This document shows, in pieces, positions 58,572-64,000 of a stretch of 64,000 bases of DNA. Each line of letters begins with the position of its first letter. The stretch's first letter is position 1. This stretch comes from Effrenium voratum (lineage: Eukaryota > Sar > Dinophyceae > Suessiales > Symbiodiniaceae): the NCBI GenBank assembly GCA_963377175.1, contig CAUJNA010003791.1, forward strand, positions 269,501-333,500. The letters run 5' to 3'. The translations under genes and the position numbers were made by a program. The notes below the pieces were generated by a model. That model had not been told where the DNA came from, ran no database searches, and saw nothing but the letters and a program-made list of their open reading frames with translations.

Positions 58572-59531
58572 CTGGCAGAGAAGACTTATGAAGACTGACG
58601 TTGGCCATCAATGGCTTTGCTTGTGAAGTAGCTATTTGAGGTGATGCGGATTGTCTTTCACAATTAGGTGCGTTAAGCCCCCTGAGCAGGAACGTACATA
58701 CGCACGATAACGCACGCGCGAGCGAGCACGCAAGCAAGCAAGTGTTGGCCGTCAAACGCAAAACTTGATCACACAGTGTGCATGTGCGCGTGCATGCGTG
58801 TTGGCATGTGTCCGTTTGTCAAGGCGAAACTTGTCACACTTCAACATCGTGAATCAATACCCCCCCCCCCCCCCTGCCCCATCAATAAAAGAACCAAACA
58901 ATGCAACTCGTGATAGCAAAGCTCTAGGGGTTGATTCCCCATTTTTGTTCAACCATCGTTCTTTTCAAAAACCAGCTGTTTCCCCTGGGTTTTGGGTGGT
59001 TTTTTAGAAAGAAGGATGTCTGGAAAGAATGGGGAAGGTACCCCTAGAAAAGCATGTTTCCCTGGCCGCAGCGTTGATCCCGTTGACCCCGTCCTCCCGC
59101 GGGGTCAAAGCATCATCTGCAAAGCCTCTGCCCTGGCAGTGCTTCAAGTACGGCTGGGAGGCGATGGGAACGCCTCGCTCAAAGGCGCTGGAGGCAGGTT
59201 GCATCAACACTCCGTGAATCACACGGAGGCCCCGCAGTTCGTTGAGATAGTGTGGTTCCTATGGGCTTTACACCTCTTGAATCAAGGTGTTACATGGCGT
59301 TGCCATCTCTGCTCCAGCTCAACACTGATCTCGCCATAGTAGATCCTCGCCAATTTGGGGCACTGCATCTGTCTGGTCTATGCACTTTGATCCTCTTTGT
59401 CGCGGCCTCTTGCTTCCTTGACCTTGGCCCACCTTTGACTGAACCCTACTCGTTTTGGCGGTCCAAAGGAAACACCCATGTTCCCATACCTCACACGCCC
59501 CTCACACGCCCCTCACACGCCCCACACCTGC

Positions 59532-59590
59532 CTGGCATTCGGCCCTCCGTAGCTGCAGCCGCTTGAAAGTCCTCATCCACCTCCTCCAGC
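59532..59590 (-). CDS. Short exon next to a family 1 element
   Basis: 59 bases after GGACGGGCGCAG and before GCAGGT: LEEVDEDFQAAAATEGRMP. The family 1 element lies only 27 bp upstream in the intron, so the element supplies sequence close to the acceptor. Confidence 0.45.
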
Positions 59591-59617
59591 CTGCGCCCGT
59601 CCAGGCCCAAGGAGACA

Positions 59618-59744
59618 TGGCTGTGATTGTCAAAACCAGGATCCCATTTTGGGGGGGGTTCGGTGCACCACCAATTTTAGGCTTTGTTTTAGTGGGGATG
59701 AAGATGTTCACTGGGGGGAAGATTTGGATTTTGACCCATGGCCA
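59618..59744 (+). mobile_element. Short inverted-repeat element, family 1, copy 5
   Basis: 127 bp, ends TGGCTGTGATTGTCAAAAC and ATTTTGACCCATGGCCA. It shares the TTGTCAAAA variant with copy 1, so these two form a subfamily. Confidence 0.8.
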
Positions 59745-59849
59745 CATTCTCGTGAACCTCTCCGAAAGCTCAGACTCAGTAGCTGCGGTACGGTCCCCCT
59801 GGTCTTTGTCACAAGTACAACGGCTGCGATCTTGACCTGAAAATGGTCC

Positions 59850-60180
59850 GACTCTTCTCATCAATTCTCTGACAGCAAAAGGTCGCCGCATGAGCCAAAT
59901 GTTGGAACAAGCTATCGTCGGGACACCGGGCAGGTTCTGCAGGTCTGCCATGATACTCTTCACGTGGCGTCCGGCCTCGGCAAGTTGGTTAGCTGGGGTT
60001 CGCTTTGAAGCGCTGCCATTGACGAGATAGTTGCCACAAGCAGCCACGTGTCTGCTTCGCCCATGGCGCAAGCACGCTGTGACACCAGGTGCCCGGCCCA
60101 CATCAACTTCGACATGTGCACCAGCCTCATGGAGTGCTGGTGTTTGTTTGTAAACACCACTCCCGGGCTGAACAAATTTG
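59850..60180 (-). CDS. Possible exon in an unusually long open frame
   Basis: The - strand frame is open from 60,218 to 59,502. The best part reads HEAGAHVEVDVGRAPGVTAC, YLVNGSASKRTPANQLAEAG and VKSIMADLQNLPGVPTIACS. Third positions are moderately G/C. A second frame (MRLVHMSKLMWAGHLVSQRA) is also open. No family recognised. Confidence 0.25.
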
Positions 60181-60218
60181 AAATGGTCCGTCACTCTGAA
60201 CCATCCATTCTCAGGCAC

Positions 60219-62909
60219 CCCATCATTTCAAACCAACACATGCCCAGTCCCATCCTGTCCTTCAAAAGTCGAGCTAAGCAATACACTTGCAAAAAGGCGA
60301 CATAAGGTCACGGCTTCTGCTCATCTTCCCGGCCGTTCTGCAGTCAGAATTGTCTCGTGGCTTCCGGCCGCATCTTCTCAAAGTTCGGCCATGGGAAACA
60401 CTCCAACGCGCGAGGCATACGTCAAAAGAGCCAACGGGCTGGGCTGTTCAAAATGGGCTGGCCAATCCTACTCCATGATCCCCGTAGGGAAGCCACTACA
60501 AAGGGGACCGGTTCCTAACGTAACCCCAGGTAAGGATTAAGGATTGCCTTTGAACAGCCCGTCCAAAGAGACGACTCCGCCTCCTTCTTCCAGGCAAAGA
60601 CCAGCTTCAAGGGCAGAACCTCGGAACCCAGGGCATCCGATTTTGCAACCTGTGGCGTGCATGCAATTTGCAGGGTCTCAACACACAAAAGGCACCACTA
60701 GCCGATGAAAGGGGGGCCACACAATGCACTATTTTACCTCTCTGCAAACAACTTGACATGGGGCATTCCAAATAGCGCCGGATGAAGAAACGGGCACATG
60801 CTACTATAACATGTTGCCATTCAACTGTGACACGCAACTGTACTCAAAATGACACTTTCAATGGGCGGGCGCACATTCGACACAACTCGGTGAAAGCACA
60901 CGCTGGGCTGGTCATCAGGTTTCACATTGCCCCATCACTGGCTCGAGTGCAAAGCGAGGAAGGAAACCAAATGGCGGAACGAGACAATATGAAGCCTCTT
61001 CAACCATTCATAGCTCCTGGAAGCCTGTCGCTTCTCAACCCAAAGAATATCCGGCCAAAGACAAAAAAAAAAAACATGTGGCAGAAACCGGACACATGCC
61101 AAGCACTGTGAACTTCAGGGTCCAAGGGCTGTGCCATATCCTGCATTGCTCTCAGGGTTGAATTGCCTTAGCATCGAGGGCTGAAGCTGGAGGCAGCAGG
61201 CCAGAGGTAGTGCAAACTGAAGAGTCTGATGGGTGCATGCTCTGTCCATGGGAGAATTGGGATAGGCAGCGGAGAAACACACACAAGGCTGATACACGCA
61301 TACGCAGCCACACACACACACAGACACACGAACATTGCGTACCTTACTCTGTGTATCTATAAGCGCGCTCTGTGGTTTAGCTTTCACATCCGTTGGAATA
61401 GCATGTTCGGCGCATTGCACACTTCTTGATTGGAGGACCAAAGTTGACCAAGATTCATGGTTTTCGTTGCACCAGCGGCTAGAAGTCGGCGGAACACTAG
61501 GCTTGGCACTGCGCATAGGCTCATGGCTAGGAAGACTACCGTGCGGTATCCTTCGAGGTATTGTTCGGGTATCATTCGGGGGATCGTTCGGATTTTTTGT
61601 TCCCGGTCCATGGCAACAAAACTAACATCTGTTCCTCTTGACACAAGGGAACTTGGAACATCAGTTGATGGTCTATCGCAACTTAACCTGAGCCCAAGCG
61701 GATGTCTAGATACATAGAAAGCACTCCACAGCCAAGCAAAGGTTCACGTTTTGCCAAATGCATTTGGCCTATCGTTTTACAGGAGTTTTCGCCTTCTTGC
61801 CGAACGTTGGGCGACTTTTACCAAAACCTTTATGGGCTTAGCAAAGGTAAGCCACTGACCCGAATTCAAATTGTGTACGGAAAACGTGGCCACTTGATGC
61901 GCGTTGTGCAAGCATTCTATTAACATTTGGCTCATCTTGTATGCACTTGCCCAATAAACCTTCTTTCGTGCCCCAGGAGCGACGCTGGTTTTGCAAGTCT
62001 AGGTCACGCGACTCTTGCGCTTCCTCGCTCCCAGCATGCCCCTCCAGTTCATTGCAATGGGTTTCCGCAAATCGGCTCCAAACCGAGGGCGCCACTATTC
62101 AGGTTGGCACCCTTGAAGGAGTGCACTGGAAGCAGCCACGCCCCCTAGCGCTGAAGCCATGATGATTCGTCGGGTGACATGTGGTCAACTGCCATGCCTT
62201 CCGAACCTCAGCGCGGAAAGGGGGAAGACAGGCCCCTAAAACGGGTACGACCTTTTCTGAGGGTATGCAGCGCGCAACGAGGCGCGAATCTTGATACGGA
62301 GGTATGTAACCGTGGCCCCTGCTACGCATGCGGGGGCAGAGAGTCGCAACTTCTTGGCACAGTGTGACGCAGAAATTGCAGAACAACAAAGCGCAAGTCC
62401 GCTGCTCCAGCTTGAAATCATTGAACATCACAAGAAGCATAGCGCGCGAGGCTCCCGCTCAAAACTTGCAACTACTCAGACAGGTCCAGGTAATGGCAAA
62501 AAATGGGTCGCTAGACCCGGGGTGGGGTTGGGTATGTAACGCGGTGTAGCACACAAAGCGAATCTTCCGGCCCCTCCCTGCTACCTGTTCCAATTTTTAT
62601 TCCGAAGGGCAAGCTCTCTGCAAGTTGATGTATACCCAGCGAAAGCATGCTCCGCTAAAGTCTGCTCTGAAAGCACGCATGGGAAATCACTTAAAGTCTC
62701 GGTATGCATCAAGGTATGCAAGGATCAGCAACGACTGTCCGCCGCGGCTCTGTGCTATATCCCTGACAAAATCACTTCCACTGTAACCACTGTAACCTAT
62801 GCTTTGAACAGGGGACCCCTGGTTTTAGTCTTTGTTTCATGTTGCTTCCATTCACCAGGGTTTCATTTTGGGGTCACCCTATTTTCGACCCACACCCAAT
62901 TTCAGAAAC
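60219..62909. other. No confident exon
   Basis: At 61,545-61,605 a CCCCGAATGATACCCGAAC-type motif appears on the - strand, like the clusters in the 23-24 kb insert. A C-terminal-looking frame at 61,130-61,240 (-) is not biased enough to call. A short CA run lies at 61,309-61,330. Confidence 0.45.
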
Positions 62910-63048
62910 TTGCGCTGGATGAGTTGCTCGCTGCTCGCTGCTTCCTTCCGAACGAGTTCAACCCGCCCATTCGCGAGCGAGTCCTCCGGCACCCGCTGCA
63001 CGGAGCTGTAGTCTTCCCGGGGTAGCATGGTCGCCTCAGCAAAGTCGC
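62910..63048 (-). CDS. Well-bounded helical exon
   Basis: After ATGGGCTTAG and before GTTTCT, 45 codons plus split ends: DFAEATMLPREDYSSVQRVP, EDSLANGRVELVRKEAASSE and QLIQRK. Strong codon bias. No recognised domain. Confidence 0.55.
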
Positions 63049-63772
63049 CTAAGCCCATTCCGGGGCCCACCCAGCGTTTGACACGGCGGGGGGGGGGCGC
63101 GGGGGAGCTATTTGCGCGAAGATCCGACGTCTGGAACTTGGGCTGAACCAACACAATTGAAGCAGATCTTCCCTCAAGCTGAAAGCTGTTTCCATGTTCG
63201 GTTGGACCTGCGTCTCCGCTCAGTGTTCGGTTCTCATTAGAGTGGGCTTCCGTGTGATCCGGCCACAAACATCCTATGCGACATTGTGCAAACAAAAAGT
63301 CGCCCCTGAGAGCCAAGCATGCACATCTAAGAGGTTCCCTATGTTTCAAGGAGTCTTTTGGCAAGCCTGGGCACAAATAGGTCCAACATCTGTGACTTTG
63401 GCCTTCAATTCTGTTTCCACACGGCTTTCAAGCTTTCTCTCTGCCCCAAAGCCCAAATGCAAAGCTTTTCGCTGCCGGAGTGATGCACATCTTGCTGATC
63501 ATTCCTAGGCTTCGGGCATTCAGTGGAAATGCAATGCCAAACAAATTGAGTATGAAGCTTTCTGAATTTGTCACATTCCGCAAGCGAGTGGCGGATAAGT
63601 TTATCTGCGTTGATTGAGCAATAGCACAACCTGCCCAAACTGCCAGATGTTGGACATGTCAGGGTGAGGGAAGCCTGAAAAACAACGCCTGGCTGCTTGA
63701 TGAGAGGTCTGGCAATAGTGGCAAAGAGAGTTTGTTTGATGTATTTACATTTCCAAGCTAATCCAGCTGAAC

Positions 63773-63837
63773 GCTTCCAGAGCCCGCAGAGCCGGTCCGC
63801 GCCTCCCGCAGGCTGTATTCATCGGAGAGGCCTTGGA
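63773..63837 (-). CDS. Short exon
   Basis: After CCGTAATCACAG and before GTTCAG: QGLSDEYSLREARTGSAGSG plus S. Third positions mostly G/C. It does not join the exon at 62,910 in phase, so an unseen exon lies between them, or they belong to different genes. Confidence 0.4.
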
Positions 63838-64000
63838 CTGTGATTACGGTGAACGTAAGCTAGGCACACAAGTTCGAATGGCAGAGAACCGAAAGGGCGA
63901 GGGCTAAGCTGCACCATCGGAACGACTTCTCTATCCCTTCCTGGAGACTGGCTAAAGTTGATTCTGCCAGCCCAGCCCCCCCGTGTCAACGAAAGAGGGC

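Noticed and set aside
61920..61950. Spliced-leader relic (ACATTTGGCTCATC, near the dinoflagellate leader end)
   Set aside because: Only a short partial match to the leader 3' part, and nothing upstream agrees. Several similar chance matches occur elsewhere (e.g. 3,786 and 41,725).

Overview
The window looks like dinoflagellate nuclear DNA, most like the Symbiodiniaceae/Suessiales or Prorocentrum type; the species cannot be told from sequence alone. The reasons are many short exons with GC-rich third codon positions, introns that nearly always end in AG followed by G and start with GC or GA about as often as GT, genes all on one strand over tens of kilobases, very large compound microsatellites, and a worn Ty1/copia element of the kind common in these genomes. 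No prokaryotic operon, tRNA, rRNA gene or CRISPR array was seen. Exon borders were placed by eye from open frame, codon bias and splice-like sequence. No homology search was possible, so most products stay unnamed.

Layout. From 0.4 to 22.8 kb every convincing exon is on the + strand: a proline-rich/RS terminal exon (366-793), a run of helix-rich exons (0.9-7.1 kb), further exons at 9.9-14.1 kb, exons of a Trp-rich domain (19.2-19.5 kb), a small three-exon model (20.0-20.5 kb), and a last exon that stops at 22,798. A degenerate copia element lies on the opposite strand at 15.0-19.0 kb. From 31.3 to 64 kb every convincing exon is on the - strand. Fifteen exons between 42.5 and 34.4 kb join in matching phase into about 625 residues of coiled coil, and a probable last exon of the same protein stops at 31,336. 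Upstream of it, phased exon groups at 48-53 kb and scattered exons at 55-64 kb belong to one or more other - strand genes, one of which ends at 56,127.

The two gene blocks converge on an 8-kb AT-rich island (about 22.84-30.96 kb). It holds a 1.5-kb GC-richer insert bounded by inverted repeats, remnants of decayed reading frames, and G-rich and C-rich low-complexity blocks. Convergent gene ends around a base-composition change fit what is known of dinoflagellate chromosome domains.

Repeats make up much of the rest. At least four families of short (90-130 bp) elements with terminal inverted repeats recur through the introns on both sides. A 61-bp satellite (about 27 copies at 43.1-44.8 kb) is bracketed by 42-bp direct repeats and has a small relative in the opposite orientation at 3.2-3.6 kb, also bracketed by direct repeats. 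There are five very long simple-sequence tracts, the largest about 2 kb.
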